The notes under the pieces were generated by a model. It worked only from the letters and a program-made list of their open reading frames with translations. It ran no database searches and was not told the DNA's origin. A DNA stretch of 64,000 nt from Siphlonurus alternatus (lineage: Eukaryota; Arthropoda; Insecta; Ephemeroptera; Siphlonuridae). A program made the translations under genes and the position numbers. The stretch covers positions 8,243,471 through 8,307,470 of the forward strand of contig OX463785.1 in NCBI GenBank assembly GCA_949825025.1. The letters are read 5' to 3'. Below, piece by piece: positions 43,501-53,100 of the stretch; position 1 is the stretch's first letter, and each line of letters begins with the position of its first letter.

Positions 43501-46500
43501 CGTCTGCCACGACTCACCTTATTGTTGCAGGGGTTTCTGACGCGGTGGCCGGTCTCGGTTCCTTGCTGGCCTCCACACAACTCGAGGGTCTACTCGCGAG
43601 GGACGGCTCGGACCCTCTCGGCCAGGACTTGAACCTGCGTCTGTTGATCGCACTGCGCGTCTTACCGCGCCTCGCCTACCTCCTCTCCGCGGATCAGTGT
43701 CGTCTGAGTCAGGCGCCGCATCCCCCGCCCTCCCCCGCACTCTGTTGGAGATCAAGGTATGTCATTGGTCCAATCAACAAGTTGCCCCCAGGTGCTACTT
43801 GCTTGTCTATATAGTGATTGTAACACTTAGCTTTTTTTTTTTACTTCTAATATTACTGTAATATACATGAATTTCTTCATTGAAAATTATTTGAAAGAAT
43901 TTTGTATTAAAAAAAAAAAAGGAATGAGGGAGTATTCAGTTACTTATATTTATCATGACTTTCATGGAAATTTATCTCAACAAGTGCTTAATATTATAGC
44001 AATATATTATGATTATGCTTATTTTATTTTTAATTTTTATCTAACTTATAGCATTGTTGCTAAAATTTGCTAGTATGTTGCTAATTTAATGAATACTATA
44101 TATTATAATAATCTGGTCTTATCTATCTCATTTAAAGTTGAAAAGCCGTTTTGCATTGTCCCATGTGCCTTTAAATTATAATTATAGTAATGCTAAAAAG
44201 TTATTTGTTTTTCACTTATTAAATTAATTGTTATAGTTTAAATTTGAATACTTATTAATTTTTCAAAATTTTTAATATTTTACATAATAAACTTTTGAAT
44301 TTGTCGTTACATGTATGGTTATAGCAACAAATGGTCAGTCAGGTACGATGCGTCTGCAAAAAATTCTAATGTCGGAAGTAATTGAAATGAATATAGAGGA
44401 CATAAAAGACCAAGAGATGGCGCTGACGTCTGAAAATTTTGCTCTTTGCATTGAGGATACGGCAATACCTATAGCATGAGGAGAATCACAAAAGTTATCA
44501 AATTTTTAGGAGAGAAATCACTTATGAAGTTAAAACATTTTTTTTATATTTGTCCGAAAGTATTTAACAACTAATTATGGTGTTGTCATTTATATAAAAT
44601 TATGCTGTGGCTGCTGACAGAGGATTTACATGATATTACAATTTTAATCATATACAGCAATCCTCACCAGATGCACGTAGTTCCAGCAGTTACCACTAGG
44701 TTCGCACTAACTTTATGACGCCTATACAATGATTATATAGATGAAAAGTGCACCTCCATGTAACCCACGATTATGTGACATGTTTTTTGAAATTTGTGAA
44801 GTCTCGTCCGACAACATGTATCAGTCCACACTGTCATATCGATGGAAGCTCACGGTGTTATCTTGCAGGAAGGACACGCAGAGAGTGGCGCCCCCCAGTG
44901 GAGGTGATGAGGATGAGATTTGGTGGGACGTGCTTGGAGATTCTCACTTCACCTCTAATAAACCTTACCTCAGGTAATTAATTGTAATTAGGTTTAGATT
45001 ATGTAATATCGTAACTCATCGGAATATCTAGTTAGCAAACTTGATTTGTACTTTATTGGTGTTGAAATTTTTTAATTTAACTTAATCTTATATCAAAATA
45101 GTCTTTTTTAATTAACAAAAATACATTTTATTTACATGTAATAATGTTTATTAAAAAAAATATTTTGACAGTTATATAATTAGTGAAAAAATTTGTTAGC
45201 AGAGGTTCAGACATACCTTGCTTGTTTAAAAAGTTCAACGAAACAAGTAAGGTAGTTATATAATTACTTATGTAATTAAAGTATAGTCAAATTAATTTAA
45301 TATTTCCGCTGGAAGTAGTCGGAAGTGAGAGGTTTCTGTCCTATTTGTTTGAATTTAGAGTTTGAAATTTTAATGAGAGCTTTACAATAAAAGAATTTAT
45401 TAGTTTGCAAAAGTACAAAAATCGGACATGAACAGGAAGATCAGAAACTACTCATTTCCGGCTACTTCCGGGGGAAATCTCAAGTAAATTTGACTGTATT
45501 ATGTATAGAATAGGGGGGTTATTGTGTCAATAAAATATAAAAAATGAGACTTTTAGAAATAAAAATGCATATATTTTATATTGAACAATCCAAACTAATC
45601 CAATGCTTATGTATCTATACAAATTTAATGACTAGACTAATTTGAGAACTAATTTCCTCCTGCCCTCCACAGCGAGTTCGCGGGCCTGGTGCTGCAGTTC
45701 CAGCTGCTTGACTCTCTGACCGAGACCTCAGCGAGGACCTCCGGAGAACTCTTCAGTGGAGAACTCGTCAAGAAGGTCAAGCTCGACGACAAGTTCAGGT
45801 AAGAGTCTGCAAACTATAATAGATGTAATGGTGCTTCAGTGTCTTTGAAATTTAAATTATGTAACATATTTATAACACTGAAGTCAATTGGAGAAGACGA
45901 ATGGAGTATTTTATGATGGGTTAATGAATGTAGAAATAATTTTATTTTCTTCCTTTTGCAGGTAATTATTTAAAAAAAAACTTGGAAATATTTACAAAAA
46001 TATTATTGAAATTCCCGATTTTTCAACAAATTAATAAAATGATGTACTAAAATAATTTATTCTTAACTAAAATTAATTAATAAAAATAATCAAAAATAAT
46101 ATTATAAATTTTATTATTTAAATTGTATTACACATTTTATTTTTACAATTGCAAATGTAATATTTTTTACTGATAAAACAATGTGTTACATTATAACATA
46201 TTTGTTTTTGAATTTGTAATAAAAAAGAAAGCCTTCATTACTATAATTGCGATATGCACAATCGTAGGACATATTTTGATGTAAAAATTGTGTAACTGTA
46301 GATAATAAAATTTAATAATAAAATGCCATTTATCATGAAAACCATTTAATACTTTCTGTACTTATTCGTAGGACACTACTCTCCAAAGGCTTATCTGACG
46401 ACTGGCTTTCCTTACTTCGCGAGTACGGCATTGATGGTGTTAAGTCAAGCTCCCTTCTACAATTCTTCAGTCCTCTTCTACCACTTTTTGAAGACATGTC

Positions 46501-46942
46501 TCCTGTCAGTGAGATCCCAGACTACGAGGTTCCTGTTGATCTCCCATCATCCTTTGTAACAATGCCATCTATCAATGAAACATCTCCCATTGACGTGTTT
46601 GAAAACTCTACTATGGAGAACGAAAATATTGAATTACCAATTGAAGGATCGGAGACCAGTAGATCGCAATCAACGACCTTTATAGCGTTTGCTGGGGTAA
46701 TTCTTGGTGTAAGTATTGTGGTAGCATCAGTGTTTATCGTCAACCGGAGACGCAAGTCCCGAGTCATGAGGCATAATAGTAGCAAGTATGAGGCAGTGTT
46801 GAGGCACAGTGCCGGCAGGCCAGCGTCCTTTTCGCCAGTGGTGGCAAAGAGACTTTCAGAAAATGATGCTCCACCTTTACCGAAATTCACAACTTTCAGG
46901 GAAATTGACTTAGAGGGGACTATTGACGTTAAAGAGACGTAG
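27320..46942 (+). CDS. ACE-family (peptidase M2) membrane protein, predicted catalytically inactive; 12 exons, about 725 aa
   Basis: Exons: 27320-27511, 34819-34977, 35852-35948, 36075-36218, 38263-38442, 39766-39860, 39918-40069, 41729-41859, 43531-43756, 44869-44973, 45673-45798, 46372-46942 (TAG). A signal peptide (MWLPSALVCGLVVLTASLS) opens it. M2 landmarks follow: TADWEFLLRDTEGY, ELNGDATSEEEYW, LWKEIEPLYLKFHGYVRRRL, IPVHLLGSPLGKDW, and PYLSEFAGLVLQFQL. The HEMGH zinc motif is replaced by HETVFRAT, the EAIGD glutamate by DAVAG, and the arginine and tyrosine of PYIRYF by S and E; the histidine of FHIPS survives. One disulphide pair (GSC...FTC) is kept. A single membrane helix (FIAFAGVILGVSIVVASVF, about residues 637-658) and a cytoplasmic tail of about 67 residues end it. 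Known inactive relatives are Drosophila Ance-3 and nematode ACN-1; orthology is inferred. The 57-bp intron 39861-39917 is open in frame. Confidence 0.88.
29455..29473. promoter_or_regulatory. 19-bp paired-GATA palindrome inside a GC-rich intronic block
   Basis: ACTGATAACTCTTATCAGT: two TGATAA half-sites facing each other across 3 bases, within a unique, GC-rich stretch (29380-29560) in ACE-like intron 1. A looser version (ATCGATAACAGTTATCAG) is at about 34682. Enhancer or alternative promoter function is inferred only. Confidence 0.35.
29728..30030. repeat. Dispersed repeat shared with 54246-54393
   Basis: GAGGCTTCAAGTTAGCTGAT, then TTTTTTGGCATTAAAGAAAT, then TTTAGAGGAAAATTAGTTCT, in the same order as at 54246 onward (GCTTCAAGTGAGCTGATATT, TTTGGCACTAAACAAATTC, TTTAGAGGAAAATAAGTTCT). 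The 3' limit is uncertain. The ORF at 29945 partly overlaps it and is not a supported gene. Confidence 0.6.
31434..31527. repeat. (GA)n microsatellite, about 47 units
   Basis: Uninterrupted GA dinucleotide tract in ACE-like intron 1. ORFs through it (RERERE, or SLSLSL on the other strand) are artefacts. Confidence 0.99.
32165..32284. mobile_element. Decayed MITE of the GCCNGTATTACAC family
   Basis: Left end GGTATATTACACGATACAAT followed by TTGCATACAATTTTAATC. The right side TACAAAATTGCATTGTA is only partly complementary. Lower-confidence member of the family at 22856. Confidence 0.45.
33512..33546. promoter_or_regulatory. Cluster of three palindromic E-boxes in ACE-like intron 1
   Basis: CAGCTG at 33512, CACGTG at 33526 and CAGCTG at 33541: starts spaced 14 and 15 bases, in an otherwise AT-rich intron. 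This spacing puts bHLH sites at about 1.4 helical turns. Candidate enhancer by inference. Confidence 0.35.
35288..35429. mobile_element. MITE of the GCCNGTATTACAC family (ACE-like intron 2)
   Basis: GCCGCTATTACACGATACAA at the left, TTGTATGGTGTAATATAGGC at the right, with flanks TAAA/TTTA. Orientation is opposite to the copy at 22856. The interior carries the complementary CCATTTATTTGTATGGAGAT. Confidence 0.75.
36602..37247. mobile_element. 646-bp TTAA fold-back element (family C, copy 1; ACE-like intron 4)
   Basis: Flanked by TTAA (36598-36601 and 37248-37251). It begins AGTAAAGTGCGCGCTAGAAA and ends with the complement TCTAGCGCGCACTTTACT. Each arm is about 300 bases and nearly perfect, leaving about 40 asymmetric central bases. 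A second copy of the same length is at 55600-56245 with its centre reversed. No coding capacity. Confidence 0.92.
37781..37935. mobile_element. Possible hAT-like element end, CAGGGTCGGACTGGG
   Basis: CAGGGTCGGACTGGGCTC at 37782 looks like a hAT-type terminus, followed by GC-rich repeats of GGGCCTACT (three times). I could not find the opposite terminus or a duplication before the adjoining TA-flanked MITE at 37937. Confidence 0.4.
37937..38089. mobile_element. TA-flanked MITE, CAGTGGCCGTCACATTTAAC
   Basis: TA, then CAGTGGCCGTCACATTTAAC, and at the right GTTAAATGTGACGGCTAGTG, then TA. These are Tc1/mariner-like features. The 84-codon ORF spanning it is incidental. A related, more decayed copy is at 53264-53397. 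Confidence 0.75.
38514..38637. mobile_element. MITE, GGGTGCGATTCACGAAGC family (ACE-like intron 5)
   Basis: Begins GGGCGCGATTCACGAAGCAG, ends CTGCTTCGTGAATCGCACCC, and is flanked by AAT on both sides (a possible 3-bp duplication). The arms continue as AACCACGTTTAACTA / TAGTTAAACGTGGTT. It lies 71 bases after the exon 5 donor. Confidence 0.8.
40183..40515. mobile_element. Fold-back element, family B2 (ACE-like intron 7)
   Basis: ATGGACAACATACAT at the left and ATGTATGTTGTCCAT at the right. The arms include TTATTGCAGAAATGAATAGA and the complement. The loop holds GCGGCCACGCCCCCTGG. Same plan as family B1 (the ATTGCAGAAATGGATAGAGG motif is shared) but without the CRE palindromes. Another copy is at 53444-53773. 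Confidence 0.8.
41860..43530. other. ACE-like intron 8
   Basis: 1.7 kb, AT-rich. A somewhat GC-richer patch occurs at 42480-42800. No MITE ends or ORFs that I can support. Confidence 0.45.
45284..45496. mobile_element. TA-flanked MITE, second copy of the 11821 family (ACE-like intron 10)
   Basis: Left TAGTCAAATTAATTTAATAT with TTCCGCTGGAAGTAGTCGG; right CCGGCTACTTCCGGGGGAAA through TAAATTTGACTG, then TA. The arms are about 45 bases. Tc1/mariner-like by its TA site and its CAGTCAAA terminus. Confidence 0.7.
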
Positions 46943-46989
46943 TGTAGTTGGAACTTATATGAGGTCCGTTAGTAAACCCTGCAATTTAA

Positions 46990-47189
46990 ATAGTACTATA
47001 TTATCCCAAAAATGTAGACTCAAACTTATGGACAAAGGACCTATGTGCTCATGTATTAAAATATATAATAAACTCCCTGTTTTATTAAAAGAGGTCCACA
47101 TATATACAGAGTTTAAAAATGCTGTAAAATATTTTCTTAATAAGTACTGTTTTTATAGTGTACATGAATATTTGAATGCTAAATTTTGA
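46990..47189 (+). mobile_element. Remnant of a non-LTR retrotransposon: C-terminal tail of a reverse transcriptase ORF
   Basis: The frame ending at 47189 contains MCSCIKIYNKLPVLLKE and then FKNAVKYFLNKYCFYSVHEY. This matches the tail pattern of arthropod LINE ORF2 proteins (xKIYNxLPxxIK...FKxxLKxFLxxxxFYSxxEFL), from memory of the family. Only the last 65 or so residues remain, directly downstream of the ACE-like stop, so it may be part of that gene's 3' UTR. Confidence 0.55.
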
Positions 47190-48126
47190 CTGATGTGTAT
47201 TGAATATCTTGTTTATTGATCGTGTGTTTATATATGTATTTTTTTAATGACGCGTCTTAACCATGCATGATACCATGTATTTTATATGTGTATTTGGAAT
47301 GAGATAAGTATAAACAATTTGAATCTGCCCAAGTATACACTTTCTTTGCCCGATTAACTTTATATCCAAATACGTTAGAAAAATTTATGAATATCTTTTA
47401 TTTGACGTCATGAACCTTTTCCTTTGTCCTCCAATACTAACGAGACGGTCATATGACATCAAACCAAAAATAAGTGAAGACGACTTTATAAAATACAGGC
47501 AGCCTCTAGTTATAAAACTTAATGGAATATTTAAAAAAAATATTTTTATACTGTATGATACGTATCAAAATTTAAAAAAAAAATAGTGTTTTAAGTTATG
47601 TACTATAATTTGTATTATAAAAAGAATTGCTCATAAAGCGTTGAAATAACTTTATAATAATTTAACATAAGAATTTTAGGCTCAGTAATTATTTAATTGC
47701 TAATATTTCACAATACAGCATCCCAAAGTGAACATTTAGAATTTTAATAAATATTCCATTTTAATGTTTTTACCATAGAACTTCCAGTGTGAACTCCCAA
47801 ATAATAAGTGTGATAAATACTTGTAAATTTTTGTTGAAATTCAGTTAAAAAAAATGCCATGAAAGAAGTGGAATTCAATAAAATATTGCAAGTATAAAAA
47901 AAGTATTCCTACCTTAATTTTAAGTGACAATGTATTGCAGGATCTAATATGTGACAAAATTATGTTTATTTATTGTGTTTATAATAAAATGTTATGAAAA
48001 TGATTTTTATTCTTTATTATTTATAACCTACCAAAGTGTGTAACAAAAAAAATCCAGTTTGTAATATACTGGATCCAATTTAAGTAGAATTTTGTACAAT
48101 CCTTTGTATACTTTCAAATTACTTTC

Positions 48127-48306
48127 AAGTTCCATTTCTCCATGTTAAATTAGTCAACTTTAAAAATTCATAACTCAAAAACTAGATCGTATTTGTACAC
48201 CTGATATTTTAGCTACTGATAGGGGATGTAGAGGAGAACCTTTTAAATTTTTTTCAGAATTTTTGTGTGAGGGATTTTTTTTAACATTGGTGGCGTTACC
48301 TTAGCC
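48127..48306. mobile_element. Partial family A (TTAA) fold-back element
   Basis: Half of the 13118 element: AGTTCCATTTCTCCATGTTA, then CTACTGATAGGGGATGTAGA, to a degraded end AACATTGGTGGCGTTACCTTA. The left arm is missing. Confidence 0.7.
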
Positions 48307-49434
48307 TTAAATACTATGCAAATATTCTTGACTGAAACTGAAAAATGTTCTTGAGTAAATAAAGGAGTTTGTTTACAAAAGGAAAATAAAAATAATGCCA
48401 ATAAATTTTTACAAGGAAAACAATTTAAGAGAGAACACAAAGGAAATTTTAATATTTTTTAATAAAGGTAGTCGTGTTGTTTTTATTAAAATTTATTGAT
48501 TTTTTCAAGACGTAAAAGCAATCGTAGAAATACATTAATATTGGACCTGGTCTATATTACAATATATTTTAATAATAGTTTTTGGATTATATTAGAATAC
48601 ACAGTACATTAGTGATAAGTTTGAAAGGCACATTGACTTTCACAATTAGTGCCTTTTGTGCAGGCTTGTTATGAAAAAAATTCATACAAAATAATTCTGG
48701 ATAACTACGAATTAATTTACTCAAACAATAATAGGTCCAAGATATATTTATAATTAAATTGATAATTTATACTCGGTTTTATAACATTTATTTTAGAATT
48801 TTGTTAACAAATAATTCAAGGTCATGTTATAACTATCAATACCTTAAATTTAGATATAAATAAAAATCTATAGACTCAAACCTTATATGGCTGCAAATGT
48901 TAAATTAATAAATATAAAATACTCAATTGACTTTTATTTACTATTTTTCTAGTTACAATAATACAAGAAAGGTTAGGTAGTCATGCTATAAATTTTAATT
49001 TGTGATTTACATTTTAATTTCTTATATATTTTATGTTTCTAATACGTTCAGAACAATCAGAACACGGAAAAAAGTGACTATAATTATAAATTTTAAAAGT
49101 CACGTAATATAAAATAATAAAAATATTTGTCTGTTATTTTCAAGGTTTGTTAACTTATTTTGAAATGTTAACAAAATGTATGAAATCATGCTTTTAAGTG
49201 ACATGAATACAAATTATTTCAAATAAAACAGATACACGTGCATAATTATAACACAATTAAAGGACCCAAATTTCAATTAGAGACTAGAGCTGCTGCCCTT
49301 CTGCACGAAACGTTCAAATAGTATGTAATAACACTAATAACATACAATTTTCTGATGAAATCGCCAACTCAAGGAGCAAACATAGGGCTCTTTAAATTTA
49401 ATAATTTAATATAAAATAGCTTTTAGCTGGTATT

Positions 49435-49540
49435 ACAAGATACAATTTTTCCTTACAAAAAAACTTCCTTGCATGTGAAGAGTTGAAATTTTCTTGCAAG
49501 AAAAGTTGTATGCAAAATTGTATCGTGTAATACAGAATTC
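49435..49540. mobile_element. MITE of the GCCNGTATTACAC family, short copy
   Basis: AGCTGGTATTACAAGATACAA at the left, and TTGTATCGTGTAATACAG at the right after GCAAAA. Internal part shortened. Confidence 0.6.
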
Positions 49541-49900
49541 AAGGTTGGAGATCGTTTTAATTTCACCATCACATTCAGTGTTATTATTTTAATTTTGAAT
49601 TTGTTATTCGTTTAACAATTTTTTTTTTACTTATTTGCTTCATTCCTCGCGAGACAAAACGAACGTTATCCCTTCTTTTTTTTTTTTTTTTTAATATTTT
49701 CAATTATCATGTAAACGCGTTGAACTAATTTATTTTTCTTAATGTAAATCAACAGGGGATCGTGATAATGTATTAAATACTAATGCATGGAGATACGCAA
49801 AGAGATTTATACGTAGACTTTCATGAAAAGATAAAAAAATTATTACAGGGGAGTCTTCAAAAACAGCAATTAATTTAAACTTCTCCTAAAACTGTCTTAA

Positions 49901-50046
49901 GCCTGTATTACACCATACAATTTTGCATACAATTTTTACTTACAAGAAAATTTCATCTCCATGACAAACAAATGGAGTTGAAGTTTTCTTGCAAGGAAAA
50001 ATTGTATACAATATTAGTTAGAAAAATTGTATCGTGTATTACCGGC
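49901..50046. mobile_element. MITE of the GCCNGTATTACAC family
   Basis: TTAA, then GCCTGTATTACACCATACAA; right TTGTATCGTGTATTACCGGC, then TTTA (one mismatch to TTAA). Close in sequence to the copy at 22856, including ACAAATGGAGTTGAAG. It lies 140 bases downstream of the coiled-coil gene's stop. Confidence 0.8.
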
Positions 50047-50186
50047 TTTAGCGTAACAGTGACTCCACTAAGACAGCCTTAGTTTAGGACTCTTGTTCTT
50101 TGTATTGAAGACCCCTCTGACTTATAAAGATGACGTCATGAAAGCAGGGGTAACGTCCGTGGTGTGTCTCAACATGTCCAGACATG

Positions 50187-53100
50187 TTACTCAAGCACCG
50201 GTTCCTCGAGTGCTGGTGGTTGTTCCTCGGCGGTTGGTTCCTGCAGCTCCTCTGGCAGTAGTTTCTTGAGTCGTTGGTTCTCCGCGTTCATCAGCTCTAC
50301 CTTGAGCTCGTACTTAGTTCGCAGCTCGTTGAAGATGCGTAACTGGGTCTCGTACTCGTTCTTAAGTTCGGCGTTGAGTCGCACGGCAGCCTCCATCTTT
50401 GCCAGCACGGCCGCGCGTCGCTCTTTCTCAGCCTTGGCGTGTTCCTCAAGCAGACGGATTGTAGTCTGGAAAGTCAAGAATTGAGGATTAATTGAAGCTC
50501 GTAATTGTGAACAAATGTCCGCTGAATGGGTTACTATTTTTTAGCTCCTATGAATTGTTATTGCAATAATGAATGATTAGGACGCGACAGGCGCGGATTC
50601 AGGGAGAGGGTGCAGAACCCCCAGCCCAAAATTTTAGATTTAACATGGGTAATATAGTCATTTCCCCTACTCTAAATTTTTTTAACATTGGCCTTATGGA
50701 GGCATGGAAGCAACCCCTTCTCCCCCCCCTCCCCCGAATTTTATTTTCTGGATACGCACCTGGGACGCGAAAAATTAATGTTTTGTTTAATGAGTCAAAC
50801 TCTTTTATAGGTCTGTCTTACACTAGGTAGCATGATTTTTTTTTTTTTTTTTATTGTGGTATTTAGAAATTAAGAACCTATGCGATCAGGTGTAGTATAC
50901 AGCTTCGTATTGCATGATAATGATTTTAGAACCGGTTCTGAATGAGAACTGTACGATCGCATGCGTATTAAACAAAAGAGAATATATTTTCTCTGATATA
51001 AAGAGGCTGTATATATATGACTTACACTCCATTCAAATATGTAATTAAAAAAAATATAAGTTTATTAAAAGTTCATATTTCATGTTTAGTTATTAAAAGA
51101 TTTCTCATGTTGAAAACATTTTATAATTCCAAATCATTTTTCATACATCTGTTTTTATATAATCAATTATTAATTAAAAATTATTTATTAAAAGAATCGA
51201 ATTAGATAATTCACGGTTAGTAATTAAATGGATGAGGGAGCGAGGAAACCTTTGTCCGCACGGTCGCTCACCTTCAGCTGGTCGGATTCCATGCCGCGGA
51301 TGGCCAGCAGGTCCTTGTGTACTGAGATGACCTCCTTGAGCGCCTTCACCTGGCTGTGTAGTTGCGTGTTCTGCCGTTCGAAGCGCTCGCACTGCTCTGT
51401 GGATTCTTTCAGGGTTGAGGTGAGTTTCTCCAGGGTTTCCTGAAATTATAATATTTTTGTAATTAAATTACTCTAATAAGTTTTAAATATTTTCGTACAT
51501 TAAATTGTTCAAATTTTAGAGTAAAAGTCCTTGTGTTCAAAATTATATTAACATTATATTTGATATAATTATATTTTTTTATTTTTAATTTAAATTTTTT
51601 AAATCTTTAATTTTATTTTTTTTTAATGAACACATATTTGTTATTTTTTATAGTATTAATAAAAAATGACAATAATACTTTCGTGTAAAATTTCAATTTA
51701 CAAGGTTTATAGAAATTCAAATATTGAATAGCTAATTTGTATTTAAGTTTAATTTAATTTATTAAAAAGCTACGGCACACTCGCTCCACTGTAAAATATT
51801 ACAAATGGTGTTAAAAGGTCAATTGGGTTTTGATGTCAATTTATACGAAATTACAATTGTTATAGTCAATGTTAATAGTAAAATTAATTCAAATCGAAGG
51901 TGTAACTGTAAAATCCTTTTAATGCTGTGAATTAACTTAAATTAAAATTAAATTTAACATATATTTAAAATATCAATAGAAGCTAAGGGAGCTGTGAAAA
52001 CGGTATATGCTGGACAATTAATGCTAATTCATATGATTCCATTGTCAAAATTACATCTTGCAACTCGTTATGGAAAATAACACGACCTCGCCTAAATATG
52101 TTATAATTTTTTCCTTGTATAATTTATAGTGAGAATACACAGCGTTAAATTTCAAGCTTTATGAAGATTTTTATCGCTCCCTTTTTTCAGCTAACAGCTT
52201 GAGCCACTCACTAATTATATAGGAGTTTCAACCATCTTATCTGAGGTTTCCATGGTTCCCTTATATCATAAATTAAAATAACAGCACGAACCCACTCTTT
52301 CACGAAGTACTTGAATAACTAGTACTTTGATTTGATAACAATTAAGCCTCCATTCACTCTCTCCTTACACCTGGACTGCACTTTCTTCTCACCTGAATGA
52401 CAGAACGCTCCGCCTGGTTGGACAGGTCCACAGACGAGATGTCGGTGCTCTTGCTGACTTCCACCGCAGCCTTCTCAGCCTCCAGGTCTGCTACTTGCTT
52501 CTCTGCCACTTGCAGTTTGTTCTTGTAGTTCTCGCGTTCCTCAGTCCGTGCCTGCAGCTCTCGTTCTAGACGTTGGATGTTGGCAGCCAGACCGTCAGTC
52601 ATGATAGCCGGCAGAGGACACTCGAGTCCCGGCATTTCCGGGAGCCCGGGGGAACTACTCTGAAGCTGTTCGCGGTGTTCCTGACGCTCCTTCTCCAAAG
52701 TCGCGAGCAGACTCAGGTTCTCGCTAGCAGCCTGCAAAGTTTATTGTAGTAAATAAAAAAATATGTTATTATTTCTTATTGTTAATTTTTTATTAAAATC
52801 GTGATTAAAATATAAAACTTTTATAATTATTTTTATTGTTTAAATTTAAAATTAAACAATAGGTCTGTTCGTAAATACACAATCAGAAAGAATCAATTAT
52901 TTGTGATGAACCTTCTGTACATGAAACATATATATAGGTTCATCGCAAAAAATTGATTCTTTCTGATTTTGTATTTACGAAAAGACCTAATGACACATGA
53001 AAATTTTATTTGTCGTTTTTTAAAAATTTTAATTTATAATTTCAATTAATATGACGAAATTTCATAATTTCATAATGTACACATTGAATCTGGACATGCT

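Larger units (their letters stand above)
46943..50186. other. Intergenic region between the two convergent genes
   Basis: The ACE-like (+) and coiled-coil (-) genes converge here. Contents: a non-LTR reverse transcriptase tail (46990-47189), possible poly(A) signals AATAAA near 47877 and 47987 for the ACE-like transcript, a partial family A fold-back (48127-48306), and two TTAA-type MITEs (49435-49540 and 49901-50046). The remainder is AT-rich. Confidence 0.5.

Noticed and set aside
44741..44981. Longer ORF extending ACE-like exon 10 upstream
   Set aside because: The homologous part begins only after the acceptor at 44868; the upstream part does not match the M2 family.
46522..46890. 122-codon - strand ORF
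   Set aside because: Antisense shadow of the last ACE-like exon.
50164..50484. 106-codon + strand serine-rich ORF
   Set aside because: Antisense to the last exon of the coiled-coil gene, whose - strand frame has correct splice sites and heptads.
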